Shown in pieces: positions 1-47,759 of a stretch of DNA of 64,000 nt (the first letter of the stretch is position 1; each line of letters starts with the position of its first letter). The stretch is taken from the NCBI RefSeq assembly GCF_964656455.1, contig NC_135722.1, positions 46,756,628 to 46,820,627 of the forward strand. The letters are read 5' to 3'. Source of the stretch: Halichoerus grypus. Its lineage: Eukaryota; Chordata; Mammalia; Carnivora; Phocidae. The notes beneath the pieces were generated by a model that saw only the letters and a list, made by a program, of their open reading frames with translations, was not told the DNA's origin and ran no database searches. The translations under genes and the position numbers were made by a program.

Positions 1-36441
<36,441 letters not shown>

Positions 36442-37110
36442 GCCCGCCCACGAGCCCCTCGGTGCCACTCTGCCTGTGGGCTCTGGGACGCAGCCGTCTG
36501 CCTCTGCAGCCAACGCAGTTGGCTATCGCGGCCTCCCGTAGCAGTGACTCATTAGAGCTCAATTTTTATAGATAATACAGATATTTTGGTAAGTTGAACC
36601 TGGTTTTTCTTTCCCAGCATTGTGGATGTGGACTGAGAATAGAATGGCAGGGAGCCCCCCGAGTCTCACTGCTGTGGGCAGACGTCTCGGATACATCAAG
36701 GGCTGGCTGAGCGGGACTCTAGTCAGCTCAGGCGAGACTCACCTGTCCTTCCTGGTTCTCGCTCCTCCTCAAGGGGGCCGCGGTGGGGAGGAGGCCACAG
36801 AAGGGGCTGCCTTGGCTGAAACTTCAGCTTCTTCCTGCCCAGCCCTCCCTAAGGGAGCCCTCTGCACCCAGGCTGTGACCAGGCAGAGCAGGAAAGGGGG
36901 AAGGGAGGGAGGGAAAGAGGGAGAGTCCTCCAGGCACCAGGCACCCACCTGAGACCTGGGAGGACTCCGTTTCCCCATGGCCTTCTCCAGCCTGTGTGAC
37001 CTAAGTCCCGCTGCGTGACCATGCCAGGAGCTTGGGTTCTAAGCAGTGATCACTTAAGAAAGTACTTAAAGCAGAAAGAATTAGAAATAAAAAGATAAAA
37101 ACTAAGCATG
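36442..37110 (+). other. SCUBE2: SCUBE2 3' UTR candidate
   Basis: Sequence after the stop is repeat-free and moderately GC-rich. The first AATAAA hexamer is at 37086-37091; others are at 37656-37661 and 38430-38435, the last inside an L2. The real cleavage site cannot be fixed from sequence alone, so the end given is the nearest plausible one. Confidence 0.5.
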
Positions 37111-38425
37111 TCCACAGACATAATCATGTAGCTCCAGGGACGGCCTTCCTTGTGACGAGCGTCTGCTCGGCGGCTTATGCACTGTGCTGGTTTTAGCGCC
37201 TTCAGCTGTCCTTCTGACACCCTACCGGGCACTGCTGTTAGGGCCTGGAGAGTTCAGGGCAGATGTGATCTCCTTGGATGAGAATCATCTACTGTTAGGA
37301 AAAGTACTGACTCACAAACCTGAGTCCAGTGGGCTTGCCTCCACAGGTGTCCGGGGGCCAGGTGGGACCCGGCACAGGCCAGACTGGCAGGTTTATTTTC
37401 CTTGCCCACGTCCAAGGTCAGATGCTGACTCAGCTCTGAGGACACGAGCAGCACCATCGCGGGTGGGCTTGTTCTCTTAACCATCACACCACCGCCAGAA
37501 GCAGCTACACAAATCCCGCTCTCCAGGTACTGCGGAATCACCTTTTGGTCAGCACAGTGGGGCTTCACAGTCATTTTCTCCCGCAGAATCGGGAATTTTC
37601 AATATTATTTAATTTTTACAAATTTAAATCCACAGGCAAAAGTCTCATTACAGTGAATAAAAAAGAACCCTATCAAACAAGCTGCCATTTCCCTGAACAG
37701 GCTGGCGACACTGTGTTCTGTTACTTCAGTAACAAACTAACTCTGGACACACAACTCTCTACACCAAAGTACTCAAAAAATGGTTGACAAATATTTCTAA
37801 AGAAAACAAAGACTATTTTCGTTATTGTTGAGCACACTTTTCACCTCAGTTGTTTTTTTTTTAACCTATCCATCTCACTGATTTAAAAAAAAAAACAAAA
37901 CAAAACCTAATCAAACTTTTCTTCTTTATTTGGATGGGTCCTAAATACCCATTTCCAAATTTCTTTTCAAAAATGGAAACATCGTCATTTTTAAAACTAA
38001 TCATCAAAATAAGCACTTGGAATTTGTCATCTCAGAACTTTGCCTACATTTCTGAGTCTAACCACAAAATGAAAATTCAAAGGTAATACGACCTGAGTCA
38101 GTGACCGGCCCGATGTGGGGGTGGGGTGAGCGGAATGTGCCATCCTGCCCAAGCACGTTGGTAACTTGGTGTTCATGGCGGTGTGGTTCTGCATTGTGGG
38201 TGTCACGGGAAGGCCAGGGATGGAAATGTGTTGGGGGCTGGAAGGAGGCCGCAGAAACCTGGTCTCTGTGAGGCCCCCTCCAGGAGCAGGCCCGCACGCC
38301 AGAGCTGTGCTCCTGGTACAAGCATGAGCAGCTGTGGCCCCCCCTAAGCCCCCTCTCTGTCCCCGCCAACCACCCTGAGACACTGTGGGAGACTGGCTGC
38401 CTGTAGCTACTCTTGCTACCTACTA
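37111..38425. other. Intergenic or extended 3' UTR, unassigned
   Basis: No recognised repeat except A/T runs near 37852-37862 and 37885-37910. It could be part of a longer SCUBE2 3' UTR if the AATAAA at 37656 is used. Confidence 0.4.
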
Positions 38426-38429
38426 AACC

Positions 38430-39290
38430 AATAAAGATTTATTGAACGTCTCCTCTGTGCCGGGCACTGTTGTAGGCCCTAGGGATGCACAGTGACAAGG
38501 CAGACAGGGTCCTTGCTCTCATGGAACTTAACATTTTAGAGGGAGGAGATGGCCAATGAGCAAATAAATCACCACGGAAAGTATCAGCTAGCCTTGTGTT
38601 ACGCGGTAGGTTAATGTGCCAGAGGACCGCGTCGCGACTTGAGAATTGCGGATCGTGGAGGGCCGCTCTGGGGAAATGACATTGCAACCTGAAAACGGCC
38701 AGAAGGAACCAGTCTTGGGACAGGCAGGGGGAAGAGCGCTCCAGGTAGAGGGAGGCCAAGTGCAGAGGCTGACAGGCAGGAGCCAGCCTGTGTGTGGTCA
38801 CCGTGCAGTGAGAAGGCAGTGGAATGAGATGAGGCCAGGGGACTGGACAGGGGCCAGAGCACATCAGGCTTTGGAATCCAGAACGAGAGCCTCGGGTTTC
38901 ATTCTAAATATGTTGTCAAGCTTTCAGAGGGGTTGAGGCAGAGGAGTGGGATGCTCTGATTTATGTTGTTAAAAGATAGTTCTGGTTCCTGTATGAATAC
39001 ATTTTAGAAAAAGCCATGGAGGCAGAGAGCCATTAGCCAACGATTGCAACCAACCAAGCGGCCATCCAGGTGGCAGAGGAGGTGGTCTGGGTTAAGGGTG
39101 TGGAGTGGAGATGAGAGAATAGAAAGTTTCCGGACCGGTTTGGGGGCAGAGTGTAGAACCTGCATGAGGATTGGATGGAGGGGAAGGGAAAGGCAACCAC
39201 CAAGGGGGCCTCCTAGTTGCCTGAGCAACTGGTAGCTGGAGGAGATGGGCCATTTCAAGTATGAGGTACCTGTTTAGGAATCCAAATTCA
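38430..39290 (-). repeat. L2, minus strand, about 860 bp
   Basis: Reverse L2 from its 3' terminus (AATAAAGATTTATTGAACG, GTGCCGGGCACTGTTGTAGG, CTTGCTCTCATGGAACTTAAC). It then passes through GAGCGCTCCAGGTAGAGGG, GTGCAGAGGCTGACAGGC and GAGTGGGATGCTCTGATTT. Confidence 0.9.
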
Positions 39291-40639
39291 GAGTTCAGAT
39301 AGATAGTTGATTTTATGAAGTCCCAGAAGAGGTCAGCACTGGAATATGAATTTTAATGTCACAGAATAAAGACATGAGACATGAGGTTGAGGTCACCTGG
39401 GCAAAGTATGTACATCAAGAAGACCAGGGAGCTCTGCATTCTGGGATTCCCTGTGTGGGCCCAGGACCGGGACTGGAGGAGCTGATTGTTAAGTAAACAG
39501 GAAGAGGTCGGAGCTGAGTTTCCCCTGCCCTCCAAGGGAGCTCATTCTGCGGGAGGACTCTGAGTGGAACTGGAATCTGTACAAGTCCTTCTTTCCAGCT
39601 GTGGATATTGTTCTTGAGCCGTTTACTCAAGTACTGCATTTATGGATTTAGCAACGTTGCCCTTGAGTTTCCAATGCTAATAAAAGAGTGTTTGCCTTTT
39701 CACACTACCAGATGATTATCTTCACTGTGGAAAATTGCTTCCTCTGAATCATTCTCTGAGCTGTTAAGTGTGTTGTCTGTAGGCATTCACTGGATTTAGG
39801 TTTGCAGGTGATTTTAAAATTGTCATGTGGTAATTTGGGAGAGATCATGGCTGCACAGCACAAAGCAAGGACTCACTTGCCCTCGGGCAGATCTTTATGG
39901 GGAGAGCACCAGGGCTGGTGCCTGCCGTAGGCTGCGGCAGCTGGTGGGCCTGTGCGCTGGGAAACCCAGGCACCCACACCAAGCCCAGCCTGATCCTCTC
40001 CTCGGTCCAGAAGGGATGCCCCTTACTAGGGCTTTCAGCATCTCTGCTTCCTTTCTCACAGCAGGATGGGTCCTGAGAGCCGTACCCAAGTCTTCATCAC
40101 TCTTAGCCAGTATCTGGGAGGCAAATGGATTAGATGAAGAGTAAAGCAGTTCCTCACCAAGTTCAGGGAGGTTTGTTATCTATGGCCTTCTTGCTAGGCA
40201 AGCCATCCTTTGAATCCAGGTCTTAGACGTAGCCACGAGGGGCCCATCCATAGGAAATTAGAAGTTTTGGTGAAGCTTCCTTCTACTCCAGGGGACTGTG
40301 AACCCAGCTTGAGTTTCCTGAGTATTTGTGGTTCCCTTCTTCCTTCTCCCTTCAGGCAGTCCTGATCAGCCTGCAGGAGACCATCCTCAAGGCTCTGAGG
40401 CCCAGCAAGGCTGCTCCTGTGATAGACAGCCATAAAAACCTAACTACTCAACAGGGATCACTTTCCAGAGAACACAGTAGAATCGAAATAGCTTTAGAAA
40501 ATGAAACCACTCTAATTCTCAGGCAGGTTGTGTTAGCTGAGTGAAAGGGACACACATTCACAATAACTTAGCACTGTTTGGTTTTCAGAGTATCTCATTA
40601 GGGGAATGCAACCACAGACCTTGGTTACTATTAGTTCCC
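39291..40639. other. Intergenic DNA, unassigned
   Basis: 1.3 kb between two L2 copies. The first part may be a continuation of the L2 at 38430. I see no gene signal or clear repeat. Confidence 0.4.
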
Positions 40640-40920
40640 TATATGTGTTCGCTCACTTAGTCATTTATCCAACATATTTCTTGAGGGCTTACTAAGTGCC
40701 AGGGACCGTAGGAGCAGGTGGTGCTGTAGTGAGCAAAATAAAGTCTTTGCTCTCGTACAGTTTAGATTCTTAGGAAGGGAGACAGAAAATAAGCAAGTAA
40801 ACAGAAATTGTAAAGTCAAGCGTGATAACTGTTTAAAGAAAGTAAAGGGCAAAATGATAGAGGATGAGTAGGTGGTGAGAGGGAGTTGCTATTTTAGGTA
40901 GGGTGAGCTCACCGTTACAG
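40640..40920 (-). repeat. L2, minus strand
   Basis: ATCCAACATATTTCTTGAGGG, TAAGTGCCAGGGACCGTAGG, CTTTGCTCTCGTACAGTTTAG, then GAGGGAGTTGCTATTTTAGG. Confidence 0.85.
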
Positions 40921-41698
40921 TCATGAATCCAGGCCTCTCCCGGGGCACGGACTCCTCAAACCTACCCTGTAGCATTGGCCCTGGCAAGCTCCTCTACCCA
41001 CCCAGCAAGCTCTTGACATTTCGTCTCCCGCCAGGCTGACCAGAGCTCCCAAGTTGTGAACAAGCCATTTTGCAATTCCTGGGACAGGCGCCACCTCGTG
41101 GTTGTAAGATGGAATAGACGCGTGTCTCCGTCATCCCCCTGCTTTGGAGCTTAAATGGCCACAATTCAAGGCGAAATGTTACCAGTGAGATTTGTGGACC
41201 AGGGCTGTGGTTTGACAACTGATTGATTGCATGTTGTTGAGTACAGCCCTCAGAATGTATCTGTTTAGATCTTTTCCTTCTCTCTGCCTGGCCTAATGAC
41301 TAATGTCTAGGTGGGAAGTCCTTGATTTGGGTCTTTTCAAACTATTAACAGTGCTCTGAATCATGTCCAAACACCCCCCCCCACACACACACCCTGTACA
41401 TTCATTCATTCATTGTAATGGTCTAGACACCATGCTAGGTTGGATCTATATTGCTGAGACAGGAGGGAAAAGGAGTTGTAAGAATGAGGGGGGCAGGGAG
41501 TCCCCAAACTGTAATCTTGTGAAATGTTTCAGCACATGTAGTTCCAAGAGCTACCACACATCCTGACTTGGACCATCCTCTGATCCTATAGTTTATCCTA
41601 CAATTAAGGGATAATTTTGAGGCACAGTTTGGAGTTTTCTGTCTTTTCCCTACACAGTGCAAAGAGAAATACAAACCTACCTCAGATCTGAGCTTTGG

Positions 41699-42101
41699 GG
41701 GTGCCTGGGTGGCTCAGTCGGTTAAGCATCTGCCTTCAGCTCAGGTCATGATCCCAGGGTCCTGGGATCGAGCCCCACATCAGGATCCTTGCTCAGTGGG
41801 GGGTCTGCTTCTCCCTCTCCCTCTGCTGCTCCCCCCTGCTTGTGTGCTCTCTCTCTCTCTGTCAAATAAATAAATAAAGTCTTTTTTTTTAATTTTTAAA
41901 GGATTTATTTATTTGTCAGGGAGAGAGAGAGAGAGCACAAGAAGGGGAGTGGCAGGCAGAGAGAGAAGGAGGCTCCTCACTGAGCAAGGAGCCCGACTCG
42001 GGACTCGATCCCAGGACCCTGGGATCATGACCTGAGCTGAAGGCAGACGCTTAACCGACTGAGCCACCCAGGCGCCCCAATAAATAAAATCTTTTAAAAA
42101 A
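41699..42101. repeat. Nested CAN-SINE pair in inverted orientation
   Basis: The outer plus-strand CAN-SINE (41699-41885, tail resuming 42096-42101) has a minus-strand CAN-SINE (41886-42078) inserted in its A-rich tail. Outer duplication ATCTGAGCTTTGG is at 41686-41698 and 42102-42114. Inner duplication AATAAATAAAGTCTTTT is at 41869-41885, with one mismatch at 42079-42095. The two arms are complementary and almost contiguous. Confidence 0.96.
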
Positions 42102-42114
42102 ATCTGAGCTTTGG

Positions 42115-42760
42115 TGCTGGCTTTGCCTTATTATGCAAACTTTGTGGTTGAAGAACAATTAACAGCTGCTGAGCAGGAAACGGAACTGATGCCACAGGCA
42201 GGACGGAGCCCAGCGTGTGTAACTGATGTGACCGTGGCCGGCAGGACAGTGTGGCAGTTGGAATGTGAGCTTGTGGTGAACCCTGGCCGGGCCTACTGTG
42301 CTCAGCCCTCTGCAGCCTTGTGGCCAGCTCGCTGTGTGACCACAAACTGGTCATTGGCGCACACCTGCCAGTGCGTGTGCCTGGCACCTGTCCATCATAC
42401 ACAACTGTGGATGATACGGCAAGATGGTAACGGAAGCAAGAACGTGTGCTCGGAACCCTGATGTTAGGTCTAGGTGACTTGGCTTGAGGAAGCCAGGCTT
42501 CAGCAGCCACACAGGTACTGAAGCTGGAGTTTGAGGGGATGTGGGTGCAAGTACCAGAGGCTTGGTAAACCCTCACTCAGGGCTTCCAAAGAGGAGCTGA
42601 GGCGACTCGAGCAGCATCAGTCATCCAGTATCCGCCTCCCAGAATTCCTAATGTACTTTTCTAAGAATGCATTCTCTCTGTTTATCTCAGTGAAAGATTT
42701 CTCTACGAGCATGTTTCATAATGCTCATCTTCTCCAAGATTCCCCTTATGTCCTCTGTGG
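42115..42760. other. Intergenic DNA, unassigned
   Basis: 650 bp of unique-looking sequence. A 116-codon open frame at 42111-42461 has no recognisable motif and begins partly in SINE target DNA, so it is not called as a gene. Confidence 0.4.
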
Positions 42761-42764
42761 TACC

Positions 42765-42960
42765 TGGATTTATATCCCAGCTCTGCCACATCATAGTGTG
42801 TGACCTTGCACAAGTCACTTTACCTCTCTGTGCTTCAGTTTCCTCATATGGTACATAAACTGACTGGATAGGGTTGTTGTGAGGATTAAATGAGTTCCTC
42901 ATGGAAAACTCTTGGAACACTGCCTGGAATGTAGTAAGGGCTCAATAAATGTTAAAACTA
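42765..42960 (-). repeat. MIR SINE, minus strand
   Basis: TATATCCCAGCTCTGCCAC, TGTGACCTTGCACAAGTCAC, CTTCAGTTTCCTCATATGG and GGGCTCAATAAATGTTAAAA. Confidence 0.93.
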
Positions 42961-43021
42961 TATCACCATTGTTCTCTTCCACTTCTTCAGACTTGAGAAG
43001 TTAAATCCAAGATACATTTTT

Positions 43022-43349
43022 TTTTTTTTTTACATCTCTTGGGTTTATTTTCATATTCAGAAGATAAGGCAAGAAACACTGACAGGAAAGAGGATGGGAT
43101 GCGACAGTCGGAGCTCAGGATGCCTCCCAGAGCCAGGAGACACTTAGCTCAGTGGGTGGGCTGAGGGAGCCGTGGCCCTGGAGCTCCAGCCATGCCGGTG
43201 CCAGGAGAAAGAGCACTTAGGTCGAGTCCGCAAGCAAATCTCTGGCTAAGGGCCGCACCCACCTCAGGAGACATGACGGGTGGGGATGTCTGCTGTTGGT
43301 CACGGGGCTGAGGTTGTCCTGGGCCTTGCAGCCACCCCAAGGGTCAGCC
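43022..43349 (-). pseudogene. Processed retrocopy of an mRNA 3' end, parent unknown
   Basis: On the minus strand this 328-bp block ends with an AATAAA signal (GAAAATAAACCCAAGAG) about ten bases before a poly-A (poly-T at about 43018-43032). It is flanked by TAAATCCAAGATACATTTTT (43002-43021) and TAAATCCAAGATATATTTTT (43350-43369), one mismatch. It is GC-rich, has no introns and is unlike any SINE or LINE I know. This is the signature of L1-mediated retroposition of a host transcript. I could not name the parent. Confidence 0.8.
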
Positions 43350-43610
43350 TAAATCCAAGATATATTTTTAAATGGGTTCACACTCTGCTGGTCTCTCCCA
43401 TTTCACTGACACAGAAAGTCCTTTAGTCACAGGCTTTTTGGTGGGATGTATTCTAGGAACAGAAGAATTAGAGCTTGAAGCAGGAAAGAAAGGCCACAAT
43501 GCCTGATTTGGGTTCTCACACAAGACCGCTGAAAACGCTTATCTCCCTGAGCAGGGAAAGTGAAATGCACTTTTCCAATCTCATAAGACTGTTTCAGGTC
43601 AGGAAAAGCA

Positions 43611-43652
43611 CATACACACATACACATACATACACACACACACACACACACA
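43611..43652. repeat. (CA)n microsatellite, impure
   Basis: CATACACACATACACATACA followed by a pure CA run. Confidence 0.95.
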
Positions 43653-44289
43653 GGCCCGTCAATCCATCTTTCCTTATACAGCCCCTGATGTGCGAGGACA
43701 TCAGCACATCTTGCTGAGCCCAGAATAACACACTCTCCGGAAATGTTTATCTCAATTTTGATGTTTCCAACATGGCGAAGTCCAACTTCTGACTCCAGAG
43801 GAGCAGTACTCAAGGTTGTGGGAAAATAAAGCCTACAAAGAGACTCACTCAGCCAGGATGTGAACTTGGGGCCCAAAAGGAAACAGTGAGGAATCTGCGT
43901 AAGCCCTCATGGTCAGTGGGACAAAGTCCCTGATGAGACATGAGGACACAGGGTCTGACCGCCATGTAGCACATGCCTCGAGAGCACTGAACTCGAATGT
44001 GCTGATAGAGTGTAGATAGCCTAGAAAAGAGAGAATTTCATCTTTTGAAAAATCATGGATGGGGGAGAAAAAATCTAGTAATTATACAGAAGAGAAATCA
44101 GGCAATACCTTGATCAGATTATCAGAATTATCATCGCTAGTAAAGGACATAAGGACATGGCTCCACATACCCTGAAAAAACATAACATCTTCTATATAGT
44201 ACTCAGGCCAAGAATGCAAAGCCTCAATCTCAATATAAGGAAACTTCAGATACAAACAAAGTGAGGAATATTTTACTTTTTAAAAGGGA

Positions 44290-45315
44290 GGGAAGTTGAA
44301 AAATAACTGGTAAACCAATGAAATTTAAAACTTTTGTATTTCAAAGAACACCATCAGGAAAGTGAAAAGGCAACCCATAGAATGGGAAAAAGTTTTTGCA
44401 AATCATATCTCTTATAAGGGACTTGTAGCTAGACTATTTAAAGAACTCTTATAGCTCAATAAGAAAAAGACAAATAACTTAAAAATGAGCAAAGGATATG
44501 AACAGATATTTTTCTGAAGAAGATAAACAAATGTCCAAGAAGCATATGAAAAGATGCTCACCATCCTCAGCCATCAGGGAAATTCAAATCAAAACCACAA
44601 TGAGACACCATTTCACACCCACTAAGAGAGCTCTAGTTAGAGTCAGATAATAACCAGTGTTGGCCAGGATGTGGAGACAATGGAACCCTCACACACTGCT
44701 GGTAGGGATGGAAAATGGTGCAGCCACTTGGGAATAGTCTGTTCATTCTTCAAAAGGTTAAACATAGAGTTACCATATGACCCAGCAGTTCCACTCCGAG
44801 AGAAATGAAAACATATATCCTCACAAAAACTTGTTACACGAAAGCTCATAGCAGCAGTAATCATGATAGCCAAAAGTTAGAATGATTCCAAAGTCTATCG
44901 ACTGATGAATGGGTAAACAAATTATGATAATATTGGAAATATTATTATTCCAAATAATGGAATATGATTTGGCCATGAATAGAAATGAAGTTCTACAACA
45001 CAGATGAACCTTGAAAACATTATGCTAAGTGAAAGAAGCCAGTGGTGTACGATCCTGGTTATCTGAAATGGACAGAATAGGCCAATCCATAAAGACAGAA
45101 CCTATGGATTACAGGCTGCCTGGGGTTGGAAAGTTTGGGAGGAAATGGGCAATGACTACTAAAGGGTACACAGTGTTTTTTGGGGGACGAAAATGTTCTA
45201 AAATTTGACATAGTGATGTTTTCACAGTTCTGTGAATATATTAAAAATCATTTAATTGTGCACTTTCAAGTAGGTGAATTGTATGGTATGTGAAATATGT
45301 CTCAATAAAACAGTT
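44290..45315 (+). repeat. Old L1 (L1M-type) 3' region
   Basis: End of ORF2 and 3' UTR of an ancient L1: AACCCATAGAATGGGAAAAAG, CATATGAAAAGATGCTCACC, CATATGACCCAGCAGTTCC, and a terminus GAAATATGTCTCAATAAAAC. Many indels are present, so no frame is usable. Confidence 0.85.
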
Positions 45316-45595
45316 TTTTCTAAAATATGGAAGACTATATTCTTCAAAAAGTTTACGTCATATCAGATAAAGGGCTAGTATCCAAAATCTGTAAAGAACC
45401 CTCAAACTCAACACCCAAAGAACAAATAATCCAATCAAGAAATGGGCAGAAGACATGAACAGGCATTTCTCCAAAGAAGACATACAAATGGCCAACAGAC
45501 ACATGAAAAAATGCTCAACATCACTCGGCATCAGGGAAATACAAATCAAAACCTCAATGAGATACCACCTCACACCTGTCAGAATGGCTAAAATT

Positions 45596-45779
45596 TTTTT
45601 TTTTAAGATTTTATTTATTTATTTGACAGAGAGAGACATAGCGAGAGAGAGAGCACAAGCAGGGGGAGTGGGAGAGGGAGAAGCAGGCTTCCTGCAGAGC
45701 AGGGAGCCCAATGCGGGGCTCGATCCCAGGACCCTGGGATCATGATCTGAGCCGAAGGCAGACGCTTACCGGGCGCCCC
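45596..45779 (-). repeat. CAN-SINE, minus strand, inside L1
   Basis: AGAATGGCTAAAATT is duplicated perfectly at 45581-45595 and 45780-45794. The head side is slightly shortened (CTTACCGGGCGCCCC lacks part of the usual AACCGACTGAGCCACCCA). Confidence 0.96.
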
Positions 45780-46097
45780 AGAATGGCTAAAATTAACAAG
45801 TCAGGAAACGACAGATGTTAGCGAGGATGCGGAGAAAGGGGAACCCTCCTACACTGTTGGTGGGAATGCAAGCTGGTGCAGCCACTCTGGAAAACAGTAT
45901 GGAGGTTCTTCAAAAAGTTGAAAATAGAGCTACCCTACGACCCAGCAATTGCACTACTGGGTATTTACCCCAAAAATACAAGTGTAGTGATTCGAAGGGG
46001 CATCTGCACCCCGATGTTTATAGCAGCAATGTCCACAATAGCCAAACTATGGAAAGGCCCAGATGTCCATCGACAGAGAAATGGATAAAGAAGATGT

Positions 46098-46099
<2 letters not shown>

Positions 46100-46148
<49 letters not shown>
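46100..46148. repeat. (TA)n microsatellite
   Basis: About 24 TA units at the position where carnivore L1 3' ends normally carry a short TATATATA run, so it expanded inside the element. Confidence 0.95.
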
Positions 46149-46151
<3 letters not shown>

Positions 46152-46599
46152 CAATGGAATACTACTTAGCTATCAGAAAAAAATGAAATCTTGCCATTTG
46201 CAATGATGTGGATGGAAATAGCGGGTATTATGCTAGTGAAATAAGTCAGTCAGAGAAAGACAATTATCATCTCACTCATATGTGGAATTTAAGAAACAAA
46301 ACAGAGGATCATAGGGAAAGGGAAGGAAAAATAAAACAAGACAAAACCAGAGAGGGAGACAAACCATAAGAGACTCTTAATCATAGGAAACAAACAGAGG
46401 ATTGCTGGAGGGAACGGGGGTCAGGGGAATGGGGTAAATAGGTGCTGGGCATTAAGGAAGGCACGTAATGTAATGAGCACTGGGTATTATATAAGACTGA
46501 TGAATCACTGAACTCTACCTCTGACACTAATAATACACTATATGTTAATTAATTGAATTTAAATTAAAAAAATAAATAAACCAAGAACTAGAAAAAAAA

Positions 46600-47065
46600 T
46601 GTCGATGTCATAAAAGACAAAGCTGGGGAAATGTTCCAGATGAAAGGAGGCTAAAGAAACACAACAACCAAATACAATACCTGACGCTAGCCTGAGTCCT
46701 ACATTGGAGGAATACGTCACAAAGGACATTACTGGGTCAACTGACAAAACTGAAACGTAAACAGTAGTTAGATAAAAGTTTTGTATCAATGTAAATTTAT
46801 GAAGTTTATACACTGGTTGTGTAAGAGAAAACTCCCTAGTTTTAGAACATACACAATGAAGTGTTAGTGGTAAAGTGTCGTAACATAGGTAACTCATCCT
46901 CAGATGGTTCAGAAAAAAATGTGTGTGTATGTGTTTGTGTTGGGGAAAAGCAAATGACACAGCAGATGGAATAAAATGTTAATAATCTGGTTAAAGGATC
47001 TGGATTGTTTTTGTCTTTGCAACTTTTTGTAAGTTTGAAATTGTTTCCAAATAAAAAGTTTGCAA
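46600..47065 (+). repeat. Old L1 3' UTR (L1ME-like)
   Basis: GATCTGGATTGTTTTTGTC, then TGTAAGTTTGAAATTGTTTC and CAAATAAAAAGTTTGC is a typical ancient L1 terminus. It may belong to an element split by the younger L1. Confidence 0.6.
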
Positions 47066-47527
47066 ATAATCACAAATGACTTTTCTCTCTGGGCGGTGCA
47101 AAGCTGTGTGAAAATAGGTCAGAGAGAATGTTGTGTGAGTGTGTGTGGTGTGTAGATGACTGCACACCCAAGTACCTACACACGTTCACCAGGGCGCTTC
47201 GCCTCTCCGCTGCTATTTGCCCCATTTGGCCTAAGGCTTGCCCAGCACGGGCCACTGACGTCCCATGGTCACCCCCAAGCAACATGCTTAGTTACCTTGG
47301 GGGAAGGCAGTGGAGCCCTCCATGTGCCTGAGGCAGACTAAGGTAACCAGTGTGAGCTGCCCTGCAGGCTTTCTCGCCTTTGGCTGGGAGCAGGAAGTTC
47401 GGGCCTGGTGCATTCTGAGAGGCTTGCCATCTTCAGAGGTCTGTTTCCAGACTGAAGAGCTCTCCACTGGCCTCTAGAGGGCTGGTCTTCCTCCAAGTTC
47501 TCTACTATCTTGGAGAGGAGGATGAGA
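47066..47527. other. Intergenic DNA, unassigned
   Basis: 460 bp, unique-looking, no gene or repeat recognised. Confidence 0.4.
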
Positions 47528-47529
47528 GG

Positions 47530-47740
47530 GGGAGAGGACTCACATTTATTGAGGGCTCACTTTGTGCCCGGCCCTGTGCTTTACATTTTATTTTATTTAA
47601 ACCACATAGAGCCCTGCCAGATGGGTAAACTGAGGCTCCGAGAACTGCAGTAATTTGGCCAAGGTCCCACAGCGAACAGGCGGCAGAGCCAGATTCAAAG
47701 CCAAGCCTGGACTCCCCGCTTTCCCCCAGGTACTCTTGCT
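47530..47740 (+). repeat. MIR SINE
   Basis: CACATTTATTGAGGGCTCAC, GTAAACTGAGGCTCCGAGAAC, CAAGGTCCCACAGCGAACAGG and CAGAGCCAGATTCAAAG. Confidence 0.93.
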
Positions 47741-47759
47741 TCAGGTACTGTGATTTTTT

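Larger units (their letters stand above)
45316..46598 (+). repeat. Carnivore L1, 5'-truncated, with nested SINE
   Basis: Younger L1 with ORF2 end and 3' UTR: AAGAAATGGGCAGAAGACAT, GGGAATGCAAGCTGGTGCAG, GACCCAGCAATTGCACTACT, GAGCACTGGGTATTATATAA and GAATTTAAATTAAAAAAA. A minus-strand CAN-SINE sits at 45596-45779 and a (TA)n run at 46100-46148. The 5' boundary is approximate. Confidence 0.88.

Noticed and set aside
46100..46148. (TA)n run as a possible replication origin or regulatory element
   Set aside because: It lies at the usual TA-rich site of the carnivore L1 3' UTR and is simply an expanded microsatellite.
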